The notes beneath the pieces were generated by a model. The model was not told where the DNA came from. It ran no database searches and saw nothing but the letters and a program-made list of their open reading frames with translations. Below, piece after piece: positions 48,273 to 60,500 of a stretch of DNA of 64,000 bases (within the stretch, counting starts at the first letter, position 1; each line of letters opens with the position of its first letter). The stretch is from Syngnathus acus. Lineage: Eukaryota; Chordata; Actinopteri; Syngnathiformes; Syngnathidae. Location: the NCBI RefSeq assembly GCF_901709675.1, contig NC_051091.1, forward strand, positions 12,312,967 to 12,376,966, in the 5' to 3' direction. The position numbers and the translations under genes are program-made.

Positions 48273-48881
48273 GAAACATTAACTCTGGTTTGAAACCATA
48301 ATGCAAAGCCCTGAAGCCTTAACCTTAGGTTGACAGTCTTCTTCAAAACCCTTTGCTCAAACTTAAACGCAGTCTTGACCCCATCTTGAAACCCTAATTT
48401 GAAACCTGAACCCAAATGAGATTAGAAATAAAGTTGAATTCACTTTCTTAATGCAATTATTTTGCTTTTTTTGGTTGTACACTCATGGTGCCACAAATGT
48501 ATATCAAATATGTACTGTCCCGGCTTTCATTTTGCAACAGACTTCACATGTTGCCAGGTTTTACGTCTGGAGTAACGAGGCTTGTTGCAGCTCTCATCCA
48601 TCAAGAGGGGCTAAATAAAAAGCAGGCAGGGGTCCAGATGTGGCTGCGGTTGTCATGAAAGGCTCGAGCAGAGCAGATGGTCCACTCTGGCTCAGATTAG
48701 ATGATGTGGGAGGGGTTGCGTGTCTGCTGGGGTGTGTGTGTGTGGGGGGGTATCTTATCAGGCTAGCCCAAATTGACTCAGATTTTCCAAGGAAGCAGCA
48801 ATGAAGAAAGTATCCGATCACAAAAAAAAAAAACATTATTGGATGACTTTTTTGTTGAATCAAATTCATGGAAGAGAATTA

Positions 48882-49155
48882 CCGTATTTTCCGAACTATA
48901 AGGCGCACCTTCAATGACTTTGTCCATATATAAGGCGCACCGGATTATAAGGCGCACCTTCAATGAATGGCCCATTTTAAAACTTTGGCCATACCTAAGA
49001 TATATACATTTGGCCCGCAGGCCGGACTTTGGACACACCTGCTGTAGTGGCTCAATATTGGTCCATATATAAGGCACACCTGATTATAAGGCGCACTGTC
49101 GGCTTTTGAGAAAATTGGCGGTTTTTAGGTGCGCCTTATAGTGTGTAAAATACGA
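48882..49155 (+). mobile_element. TA-flanked MITE, family B
   Basis: The left end ccgtattttccgaactataa and the reverse complement of the right end agree at about 24 of 28 positions, with TA outside both (48880-48881 and 49156-49157). The motif tataaggcgcacc recurs at least four times, three of them in the left half. The centre includes ggcccgcaggccggactttg next to acacacctgc, which looks like a trapped hAT end. Confidence 0.85.
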
Positions 49156-49445
49156 TAATCCATTATCCACAAAGATGCTGTGTCACCGTTGATGATTCAT
49201 TGATTCGTGGATTGGAGCTGTTGGAGTAACTCAGACTCACTTTGTTTTGTTCTCCTTCATTGTATTTTGTTTTAGTCCAAGATGTATTGACACTATTGGA
49301 CTTTTTTTCCAATACCCCCGAGTGACCCAGCCTGCCTGAATTGAATTGCATTTAAGATATGCTGAAGGTATCTCAGTTCACAAGATTTCAAAAACTCCTA
49401 CATTGTTTGAGATTGTGAATTCAACACTCATGTAGCCAAGATTTA

Positions 49446-49906
49446 GAATAGAATAGATCTTTATTGTCATTGTCACACATGTACAACGAAATTTAAAAAG
49501 TGCCAACCCATCAGCGCATGAGATAAAAAAATAAATAAATAGAATAAATAGAATAAAAAAGATAAAAAATACAAGCTAAAACCCACAGAAGAACATACAC
49601 AGACATATTCATTTACGTTTAGCGGCATTCAACGTGACTACCGCCGTTCACGCCCCAGGTGAAGTCCTCCTCGATGTGGACTCCCAGGTAGCGGAAGGAG
49701 GACACCCTCTCCACACAGACCCCGTTGATGATAACTGGTGGAATGTCCGTTTTATTTTTCCTCCTAAAATCAATGACCAGTTCTCGGGTTTTAGCCGTGT
49801 TTAGGAGCAGATTGTTCTCACCGCACCACTCCGATCGCTGCACCACTTCGGCCCTGGTTGAGGTGTCAAGTAAGTTTTTCAAAGTAGGATTGGAAGTCAG
49901 GATCAA
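49446..49906 (-). mobile_element. L2-like LINE with internal deletion
   Basis: On the minus strand a frame from 49906 to about 49640 encodes a reverse-transcriptase segment (LLLNTAKTRELVIDFRRK, then SSFRYLGVHIEEDFTWG). The frame stops where sequence jumps to a 3' UTR ending gacaataaagatctattcta at about 49450. The segment is homologous to 47862-47650 of the other LINE but from a different subfamily, as the tails differ. The C-terminal half of the domain is deleted. Confidence 0.85.
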
Positions 49907-52900
49907 GGTGTTATTTTAGGGCTTCTAACTTTTTCAAGTTCAAATTTATAACTACAGGTTTCAACCGAGGGCTTTGAAGTGATGGTTTCAAGTCTGAGTT
50001 TGGCTTCATCATTGCGAGGACAAGCTGAAGAAGAACAATTCATGTCGACCTTTTCACAGAGACTATTTTAAACTCTTCCTTTGCTTTATGTGCTCTTTGC
50101 ATGATCTTCGTGCCAAGTCGGAGGGACGTGTTATACATATCCAAGTGTCAACAAGGGCTTGAACACACCATCTGTCTTAGCAAAAGTACATGACAGCAAA
50201 ACACAGCCTGTTTCCAGTCCTCATTTATACGTACAGCCTCAACGTTATCCAACTTATAACTAGGCCACATGAGACTTATTTTTAACAAATTGCTAAAAAT
50301 AAGGTGTTCTCTCTCTCTTTTGTTTGAGTTATAGATAGATAGCTTCTTGCCATTGTTGATTCTTTCTCTTGGTGGCTCTAAGTCAGGCTGCAACGCATTT
50401 CAGCTGCATGAGAACACATAACTGGTCACCACTCAAGACTACATCAACACAAGTTGTCAATTTTGAGTTTGTGTGCATTTCAACGCGGCTCCACATCAAA
50501 TCGATGTCCATCAACGTCCTCCTTGACATCGCTGCAAGTATCCTGTTGATGTTCACGTGGCGTGGCTCCGACAGCAAAACATGATATGAATTGCAGATCA
50601 TCCTCAAAGCTTCAGAGATTGATATTCTCTACCAGTGTGAGGCTTGGAGGCATGAAGAAAAAAAAGAAAGCATGTTTTAGCATTATAGAGCTAGAGAGGA
50701 GACTATATGTATGTATATATACTATATATCTATTTGCTTTGGTGCAGTTTGTTTTCACCGTGCACTGATGTTCACAGCTGAACACAGTGCTGCATTTGAT
50801 ACCGAGTGTCCTTGCAGTATTGAGATCAAATATGGAGGGATTTTCTCTCTTGGTGAACTCATGTGTGACCTAAATAGATGAGAGGGTGGTTGCATGTGAT
50901 CTTAGCCAGGAACACGTCGCGCTAGCACGGATTAGTAGCATGTTTGCTGCATGCACAAAATGTCAATCTGATAGGAGCAAAGCAGAGTACCAACTGTTCA
51001 CTCAAGGCTGATGCTGACAGCATTGGATTTCATCATATCAGGAGCAACATTTTTCCCATCTTACCAATACTGTACCGAATGTGAGGGATGAATCACATAC
51101 AGACTGAAACAAGCATTCACACCGAAGGACCAATACAAAGCCCTCCGTTAAAGAAGATCAGGTTTCGGGCTGGATTGGGTTTAAATTTGGTATTTAGGAT
51201 TAGGAGTTAGGTAAGGGTTGGTGCGAACTGATTAGCAAGGCAATCCCACTTGAAAACTCTGAGCTATTACTCATTCAAAACTTCCTCTGGAGGGATTGTC
51301 TTACTCTTTCCTACAGGCCTGCTTGCCTTTTGTAGGAAAGGGACCAACAGTGATGATGAGATAAATAAACAATCATTCTGTCATGAGACTTTCCGTTGTA
51401 TGTATAATGTTCATGGAGTATCCATTCCATCAGAAATGCCATAGTAATAAAAAAATACATAAAATAACAATAAATAAATAATAAAATATATAATTCTGAT
51501 TTTATATTCTTACGGTGCTGCGTAAAATAGTTCACAACACGCTGTTTGTTATCTCAAAGTGTTGTTAACTGAAGACCCCCTGTAGAGTCATTAGCTCATT
51601 ATGCACAGCACGCTTTTGCCAAACCAAGCATGATGAACCCCTCATATAGTCAGTCGCATGATGATGAGAAGAAAGTCACAGGCTGCACAATGCCAGACCC
51701 AGTTAGCCGTGGATGCGTGGATGGAGAAAGTGGCGGTGGGGTGGAGATGAGGGTGGGGGCCTTCCACTCCTTGTTCCTGCCTCAGTTTCCAGGAGCTCGG
51801 GCCCCCGGCTGTGTTGCCGTGACAACCGGATGGGTGAAATAACACACTGTGCTGTGTTTACAGATGAGGCTGTGGCTGTGGCTGTGAACTAGAGATGTGG
51901 TGGGGCTGGTTCACTCTTGCTGGATAGTCATTATTAACATTGTCACATGTAAACGGGTCGTCTTAAAATGATATTTAGGGCTTGCATGGCAAAGACTCTC
52001 TTGGCATTGTTATTAGTAAGTCAATTTGATTTACAATATACAACAATTTTCACTGAGAGGTCTCATATTGTGCTTTTGGTGGTTAAAAATACAGAAAATA
52101 CAGAATCACAAAAATGTATAGTTACCATTTTAGCAAGTGGTCGCTTTCTTCACATCAGTTAGGCGGATAGTCAGGAAAATTGGTCGACATGTCTATCATA
52201 TTCTGCAAAGACCTCAAATGGAAAGCAAAGCAGACATTTTGGTTCCAAACAAAAAATTCAAGAAAATTCAGAGGCTCATTTTTGGACCTGACACAACTAA
52301 GACATTTTATCAAATGGGCATCAATCTTAAGCAGCTAGTCTAAAGTTTAGGCCCTAAACAGTCAGTGCTTAACTGCACATAAAGCTTTTAATGTGTGCAA
52401 AGGCATAAGATCAAAGTTTGATGAGCATTTTAAGGATTTGGTTCATTAGAAAAACAAAGGTAAATAAGCCACATAGAAGAGACAACAAGTAGACAGAAAA
52501 AAAAGTTTTTAATTTTGTTTTTTAAGCAAACAGAGTACAGCTACACATATGACGTGTTTGACATTTTCAAATGCATTCATGTGCAACAACGGCGTCGCGG
52601 TCATTGATGTTTATAATCTCAATTTGATTCTGACCGGTCACCTCTCTTTAAGATAGGGCAGCTTCGATATGCATCTGACAAAGCCATATGACAGAGGTGG
52701 CTACTGGAAGTCCGCAATGTCAACACTGACCCAGGAGAGCGTGGCAGTAACCATTCTAAAAGGTTCAATATAAAAATAGACATGAATCTAAGAGTAGTTA
52801 ATGCAGCAGTGCATGCTCGAATGTCTCGGTGTTTGCAAAAGAGGTCGTGAAGTCATGTCATGCGAACGTATGCGTCAAGAGCCAAGAGCTAAGCTAACGT

Positions 52901-55110
52901 ATGAATTTGTCAGTACACCAACTACACAGTAGTTGGAACCCAGAATGATATGTATAAAAACAAAGTCCCTCTTGGATTCCTTCCACTACACTGAAAGAAA
53001 CATTTATTGAAGGAGAAAATCATACTTAGCGGCGTGGGAATTTGTACCATTTGATTCCGGAACATTTGAGCTAGCTAAATTCATGTTTATGTATCCTAAT
53101 TAGGCTTGGGATCTCTATTTGTAATGTCTAAAGAAATGGAAGAGGATGCAAACAGGTCCAAGTTAGCACTAAGCCTCGTTAGCTAGCCAAGCAAAATACA
53201 AGACATACGTACTTTAAAACCTAAGGAGATAAGCGACATAAAAAATGCTAGCCCAGATCCTTCATGGTTTTGGTTCTCCAACATTCTATTCTATCTGATC
53301 GTCTAAATTAGCCCTGGGAGAGGAATAAAACCCAAGAGCTTTTCCTGTTGCCCATAAATTTATAATTCATTTCCGTGCTCGGGCCAAAGCTCTGCCAAGA
53401 ATAAAAATATTGTTTTGGTGCCATCTTGTGGCATCGTTGTGCCCAGAAACAACGTTTAAATGAGTTGGGGAGCTTCATGTAGAACTTTGCTGTGATTTGA
53501 TAGCACCTTTAGGCAGTTATAAACCTATTAATGAGGAATTCGCTGATTTTCACTACTTGGCATCCAATTTTCTGTTGTGGAAGAAGTCAGCCGCCATATT
53601 GAGACCGAGAAACATCAAGTGTTCACTGGTGTTCACAATCCCTAAATCGACCCAAATCGGATTTGCCATCATAACTATATTGAGTGTTTGAAATGTATGA
53701 TTGCCGAGCTCAACTGTTTTCTTTCTTTTCTGTAGGCATTTGCTAACTTTGACCTTAAGGGGGGGGAAAATATTCAAATTTGGCATGATTGTCGGTAGAT
53801 GTGTGTCCATCACTTTACCGCTGTCATGTTGCTTTGTGCTGAGAATGCTTCACCCTCAAGGTCACCACCGTTCATTTCAAACCAACGAACACACCGTTCC
53901 AATAACATTTATCTAGTTCTTTTTTGTGTGATTCTTTCCATTCCTTTCTCTCAGCGTGACACAATTATTTCCACTTCACTGCAGAAGAATGCTTTAAATA
54001 CATATATCGGTTTTCAGCATTCCCAGATCCAGAATGCAATTAACTCATTCATGCCACCTTCAATCAGAATGAAAAATGTGACTGTCATACTTTAGTTAAT
54101 CAAACCTCTCATTAGCTTTATATGCAGGAAGAACGTTTCTACAAGCACAACGAGGGATCGGCAGTCTAATGTTGATCATTTATTAAGTGACTTCTAATGG
54201 GCACTCTTAAATGGAAAGATTTCATGATGAAGTCTGAGGGCCTCAAGTGGCCTGGCAGTAATATGACAATGATGGCTCGCTGAATTTGAAACACTGAAAT
54301 GAATAAAAGAAGAAAAATGGAGTAAATTAAAATCCTAAAGGCTCTTTTCACTTCAACCTGATCTTTGGCAGATGAGGACAAAACCAGTCGGAATGGTGTA
54401 ATTAGGGCTGTCACATTATTTGATAATTTCACCATTTAAAGTGCATTCATTGACACAATAGTTGTACACGTACTCTTATTATACCACTTTTTTTTGTTGC
54501 TCTAACTGTGAGGGTTATACTCAGAGCTATTTCATCTTTCTACATCAAGCTAAAGAAAGAGTATATTCTCTGGATTTATACGATGATTGTTTGAATTGTG
54601 CACATATATATGTGTGTGACTACATAGTATATATAATATACCGGGAAATCTGCCTGTCTACATGTCTTTTTTTTTTTAGAAAAAAAGACGGCGTGAATGA
54701 CAGGATGTGATGTCATAGGTCAAATATTGAGGTCATTGGTCTGTATACCTCTTTCGTATATTTCCTGGGTAGGATCAACTGTGAACCCTCTGAAATATCA
54801 TTATAAAGGTTGTGTTCACACTTGTTTGCAGGTTGATTTTTTCAGTTCAATTTGTGAAATAGTTTTCCTCCATATTCTATTTATTGAGACACACCTGTAT
54901 ATGAGAAATTAGAATTTGTTTTTTGAATTTCTTGCAAGTCTCTGCTGATTTGGGGAATTCATATTTGGAGAAAATCATTCTTTACCATAAGGGTATTGAT
55001 ATTAAAAAACTCAAAAACACCAATCCATGTACCTCTTTGTTAACGTTGGTCCGGACACGAGTGCCAAACACAGGTGTGAACACAGCCCAAACTTTTCCCT
55101 GCAGTTTCTT
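49907..55110. other. Intergenic sequence without recognisable genes
   Basis: I recognise no host coding exon. One pair of inverted sequences, ttgtgttcacacttgt at about 54809 and acaggtgtgaacacag at about 55070, may mark an old MITE. It lies just beyond the 3' end of lrrc38. Confidence 0.5.
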
Positions 55111-55116
55111 TTTATT
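55111..55116 (-). terminator. Possible polyadenylation signal of lrrc38
   Basis: TTTATT on the plus strand is AATAAA on the minus strand, about 320 bases past the lrrc38 stop. The surrounding T-rich run makes a chance match possible. Confidence 0.3.
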
Positions 55117-55418
55117 TTTTTCTTTCTTTCTTTTTTTAAGCAAACTATGGAAATTGCTACCCAAGCTATGTTTGAAAAATTCAAAGTCATGTTGAGTGGA
55201 GCTGAGCAGCCCACTAATAATATCATATCCCTCAGGAGTGACTTTTCATATCATGTCAAGATGCCTCTTAGCAAAGAAATCAACAACTTTACCAAATGAT
55301 TCCAAGTCCCGGACGGACGTTCAGCAGGGACGAAGCAGCACAAATCTGTCAGCGCATCTCACGCTTCCGTTTTGCGGAGCCTTGTCCACGTGAGAAACAT
55401 CTGGATCACACCAGCCCT

Positions 55419-55684
55419 TTATAAAAGCACATACTTGTCATTCCTCGCTCTCCTCTTCATCACCCTTGGAACCTTTACTCCAGCGCTGGAAGCAGTGAAC
55501 GGTGACGCCAGGAAGAAGCTGGTCATGATGGCTACCACAGACACGGAAATGCCCGAGAAAATGATAATGAGCAGGTCCGTAAGAGTCAGGCTGGCCTGGC
55601 ACTCGCGGAAGCTGTCATTGGAGAGCTGGGTCAGGGACACGCGGCGGCCATCCATGGGGAGGGAGCACTCCATGCCTTCCACTC
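55419..55684 (-). CDS. lrrc38: LRRC38 exon 2 (C-terminal cap, TM helix, tail)
   Basis: The acceptor is TTTGGGCCCAG before 55684 and joins in phase 1 to exon 1 at 63301, giving KLPNGVEGMECSLPM across the junction. The exon encodes the end of the LRR C-terminal cap (CSLPMDGRRVSLTQLS, then SFREC) and one membrane helix (LTDLLIIIFSGISVSVVAI). This order matches LRRC38 (BK channel gamma-4 subunit) better than LRRC26, 52 or 55. After FFLA the frame as written goes to a non-conserved tail ending at 55419. One base short at about 55505 is the likely reason. In the neighbouring frame the sequence reads TVHCFQRWSKGSKG and an acidic end, stopping at a TGA at 55440-55438. That fits the family's Cys-x-x-Arg and acidic tail, and gives about 293 residues, close to the usual 294. 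Confidence 0.85.
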
Positions 55685-57431
55685 CTGGGCCCAAAGAGAA
55701 AATACGATTAGACAGACTTGCCAGACATGCTGAAGCAGGCTCGCGAGCGAGTGAGTGACGCCATGTTACAATTTGTGGAGCAATGCTTTAGCGCGGCGTC
55801 CGTTCGGCGGATTATGTAACGTGCAACGGCAAGCTGACTGAGGCTTATTGTTGTGCAATATGCCCTAAAATAAATGTCATCAAGATTTTAATTATTGCCA
55901 CTGAAAACACAGTCAGTGGTAATTGCAAATCTCATCATTATTTGCAAGTATGGCCGGGTGCAGTTGTCAGCATTTAAAACATTTTAAAGATTGCTTATAT
56001 GATGAAGATTTTCGTTCACGAAAACCGTAAACACTTTTGAGCTCTACCTTGCCCTCCTGGGGCTTATGCTCAAGGTATGTCATTATAATTTCTCAATTTG
56101 TGAAGCTCTTTGACATTTCTGTGATTAAGGGATACAGAAATAAATTTGACTTGACTACCAAGAGTGGATGGATGGGAGGTTAATTTGCATAGATCATTGT
56201 GACAATAAAGACATATTTTCCCAGATTGGAGTCTGACATAATCTGTCAAAGTGTGAAATATGGCGGGTCCACCATGACATGTAATTGCTTTGCTTTAATG
56301 ACCTTGTGAGCCTAGTGGTTGTCACAGGTCCCGAGTAGGAGCGTTTGCAAAGAACGATGAAGCAACCAGAGCCTCGTCCGTCAGGTTCAAAATCCTAATC
56401 TCCTGAATCAGAGCTAATTGACAACAAGCCAATGTTATTGATTACGGCATGAAAGAGCACACCGGGGTAATGACGACATTAATTCCAAGTCCTGCCAAAC
56501 GTGAAGTATGTGTGCGGATGTCTGCTTCCAGAATAAATGCCAGACGCATAACCTTAGCGGTAATACGGTTAAGAAGCCCAATGACAATAACAGGCTGAAA
56601 ATATTGTGGCTTGTTATGACTCGAGAGTATAGACTATTATTCTTGCATAACAAACAATATGGCAGGGCACTTTCTAAGCACCGGGCACTTTAACACTTTG
56701 ACTCAGGGGAGCTTTTAGTGGAGATTATCATGAGCAAAACATTCCCTACATGTGGCCTCCTGTGAATTGATGAATCAATTCAGCAAACCATTCAGCTTTA
56801 ACAGTCAGAAATCATGAAAATGCAAACACATGCAGCTTTTAGAATGCAGCCTGTATGTCAAATCAAAATGGTTATCAGAGATTTGGCACCAGACGCTGGT
56901 TCTCACACTTGGCTAATTCCAACAAGAGGAAGTCCACATTTTGTCACAATGACACACATGCTGACTCACAAGGTGAAAACAATTCCAGCCTCTCGCTGTC
57001 ACCGCCGGTAACAAGGCGGCTCAGTGACATTAGAGGACAGGAGGAAGGACGCAGAGTTAAATAAAAAAAAAAACAGAGTGCCATCATTGAGAAGCGATTA
57101 CGGAAAAGTGATGGGAAAATAGGGTGAACATTATAACCTTTCCCAAGACCTAAAAATCTGTCTCCTTCAAATCCAATTACAACCTCTGAAACTGTAACAT
57201 CCTAAACTTCATTAGCAATGCATCACAACTAGGGCTGTCACAAAATCTTTTTGAAATCAATTATCCTATCAAGTACTTCATCGATTAATCGGGGAATGCA
57301 CAATTTTTTGAAGTACTTCCATTATTTGATAGGTGGAAGATGCTATGTCTTGGAAATAGTCCACAAATGGTATAGTCCATCATAATGTTTGCTTCCTGTG
57401 TTCCAACTCAGTTGTGTTTGTAAACAATGTA

Positions 57432-57597
57432 CCGTAATTTTCGGACTATAAGTCGCGGTTTTTTTTCATAGTTTGGGTGGGGGGGCGACTTATACTCAGG
57501 AGCGATTTATATACATATGTTTTTTTTTCACTTTTTTGGGCATTTTATGGCTGGTGCGATTTATACTCCGGTGCGACTTATAGTCCGAAAATTACGG
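57432..57597. mobile_element. TA-flanked MITE, family C
   Basis: The terminal inverted repeats, starting ccgtaattttcggactataa, are perfect over at least 25 bases. TA flanks both ends (57430-57431 and 57598-57599). Inside, gcgacttata and gcgatttata motifs occur four more times. At 166 bp it is compact, and its unmutated ends suggest it is young. Confidence 0.9.
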
Positions 57598-60500
57598 TAC
57601 CTGGTTTGCTTCATGAACATATCCTGCTAGATACACTTTTACAATCACTTTTTCTAAACCCGGTGTCCATGTCGAGGGATAAAAGGACAGAATAACACTC
57701 ATCTTTGACGTCATACTAGCATTGAAACGAATAATATGATGCCACACCAATCCTCCAGTTGATGGATTACACAGGGATTACAGTCAGCCACGGGATGACT
57801 GACCCACCATTTTCAGGCCTGATTGATCTACCAATTCTTCCCTCGCTTTTTAACAAAGTTTATTTTAGTGTCAGTGATAAACTAGCAACCGCCGTTCTTT
57901 CCATTGTATGAATCCTCGCTGTTCATGTCGCAGAGACAAAAGGTACGCCGTAATGACCCAATCGCCCTCTGATATGAATCATGCCGATTAAATATCAAGC
58001 AGATGTAATGAGGAATCATTGAGGGGCCGATCACGGAGCCATGAAGTCATAAAAAAGCAATGAAAAATTCATAGGTCATGGCGAAGATGGGGGAGGGAAA
58101 GAGCCGAGCAGGGAGGCGAGTAAAATGCAGAATGACGAGCGTCCATGCGACAGCGCGGGTTGGGGGGTGCATCACTCAGGAGGGGATTCCTTCTGCATGG
58201 AGACCCAATCACAGCACGTTTCATCAGCATGGCTTTTTGACAACACCTCGTCGTGGCACAAAGTAGCATTTCATAATAATACAAGCAGATGCCAGCCTGT
58301 GTTCAAATTAATCATGTTTGTATCATCACATTCCACACGAGGTGTAAAGATAGCCAGTGATGTCGTGGGCGGCCCGCGGCTTACCATTTCTTTTTGTATT
58401 TCAAGACAACAGTGCATTTCGCAGCTTGGCAACTTGATAGGCTGGAAATACAAATAGAGGCTTTGACTCCCCCATCAAATGAGCTGCTACTTTGTGGCAA
58501 AGCTGCTCGTAGAGCTGGCCTGCCGTGCCCGGCAGGCAGCTCCAGCTCCAATTACCCTGGCCAAGGCACCCAGAGAACTGTGTCACCCTGAATTATACAT
58601 AGCCTTTGTTCATCCTTAACCCACCGGCGGACAAGACAGCACTGGATCATGTTTACACTCATCCCTTAATCAAACATTCAGCTGCCTGATTAGAAAGTGT
58701 ACAAAAACACTGACAAAAAGTAGTTTCCTGTTTATGCACCCAACCTATACACAAATCGTGTCCTACGCGCTCGAGACTCCGTGTCCCAATTAGTCACACT
58801 TTAATAAGTTTAGCCTTTCTCCAAATAGATGGGAAAACACATCGACCAGCTGTAATTATGTCAACAATAGCCACAAGATCCACCCAGCAGTACAGTTTGG
58901 TTCTGTACGTTACATCTCCGCTAAGATCTCTAACTAGCATGACATCACAGCAGCAGGACTTAACAAAACTTCAGTAAATTAAAATCCTTCATTGAACAGA
59001 AGCTGCTACATGTCTAGACTTAGTACAAATACTTTCCCAGCCACTATCTGAGGAAATACAGTATGTTGGTCTAATCTTCCTTAGAAAAATTATTTTTTCA
59101 CTTCCCAATCATAAAACATCCTAGATTTTCTTTTTTTTTAGCATCTGTCATCTCACTGACCGGCAGTAACCAAACTTATGCAAACACACGTGTGCCAATC
59201 CGTGAAGTCGACATCACGGGGGAAATCAAGAAGTGAAAAATGGAATGGGAATTGGGTTTTGCAGCGTGGGGCTCTCTGGCTGCTACATTATGCAGGCCGT
59301 CGGGGGAACCGTGAAGATCTCAGGACGATTTCAAAAATAGCGGAGTGTGTACTTGTCCGAATATGCTAACGCTCTTTTGGATTAGCTTTTGGTTCCTTGT
59401 GCTGTGCATTTTAACCTTTAGATGATTATTGGATAGAAAAACATGTGTATGCCTTAATTAGCAACATTTTCACGTAGACCCTGAGGATAGCTTCTGACCT
59501 TTATATCCCGCATTACCCATTTAGCATCATCTGCACCTCCAACAGCTTCGCATTAGCCCCTTGTTAAGTTTTAACTTTCATGTTATACCTGAACCAGCAT
59601 GCTTACTATTCGTGTTTTGTTTGTCTGGCTCAGAAGGTTTTTTTTTTGTTTCTTCTTTACAAATATTGACTGTAATTATAATTATAGCATGTTCTCACTT
59701 GCGCATAATTTCAGTAGGAGTTGTAAACTGAGCAACCCCAATATGACTTTCACTCTTCATGTTTTCTAATTTACAACATTATTTGCACCTCCTACTCATG
59801 ATATGTTTTAACACGCAATTCATCAACACCTTCACGAGCAGCAAGCACCACAATGCGGATTGAGACTTGTTGACATAAAGAGACGGCATAGTGGCTGATA
59901 GATGAAGACGCGCCAACCACACGAAGAAAAAAACCTGCGTGTACGGCACAGTAAATCAATATTCGCAAATTCAATTTACTGGTTTCCCTTTTGCGCCCTT
60001 TTTCTAGATGGGGGATGCCAATAGTCTGAATAGAAAAGTACTATAATTGGTGTCAAGGAAGTACATTTTCTTGATGCATGTAATACAACGCCCTGTAAAA
60101 TCAGATTGATATTGTAAGACAATGTTTTGGGATGATGGTAAACATTTCTGCAGGGGACAGAGCATCAATTACTTGTGCTTCCTTTTTTTTTTTATGAACT
60201 CTAGAGATTACTACATAGGCTATAGAAGCACTTTGTCTCATGTCACATAATTGAGTTTCTCACTCTGTGATGAATGAAACATGTGCTCCTACCTCCCACA
60301 CCGACGGCACTCACCAGAGTCAAAGTATATTACAAAATAGCATCATGTCAACCTCATTCGCTAATGAGGGGCCCATCTGTGCTACTGCTTCCAATGGCAT
60401 GCTTTGGAAATCATTTGATGAATTTGCTTTGTAGACAGATACCTGGTGGACTGACACTATCGTAATCCTCTTTTGCGGGCTACTTTGTTCTCTGAAAACA

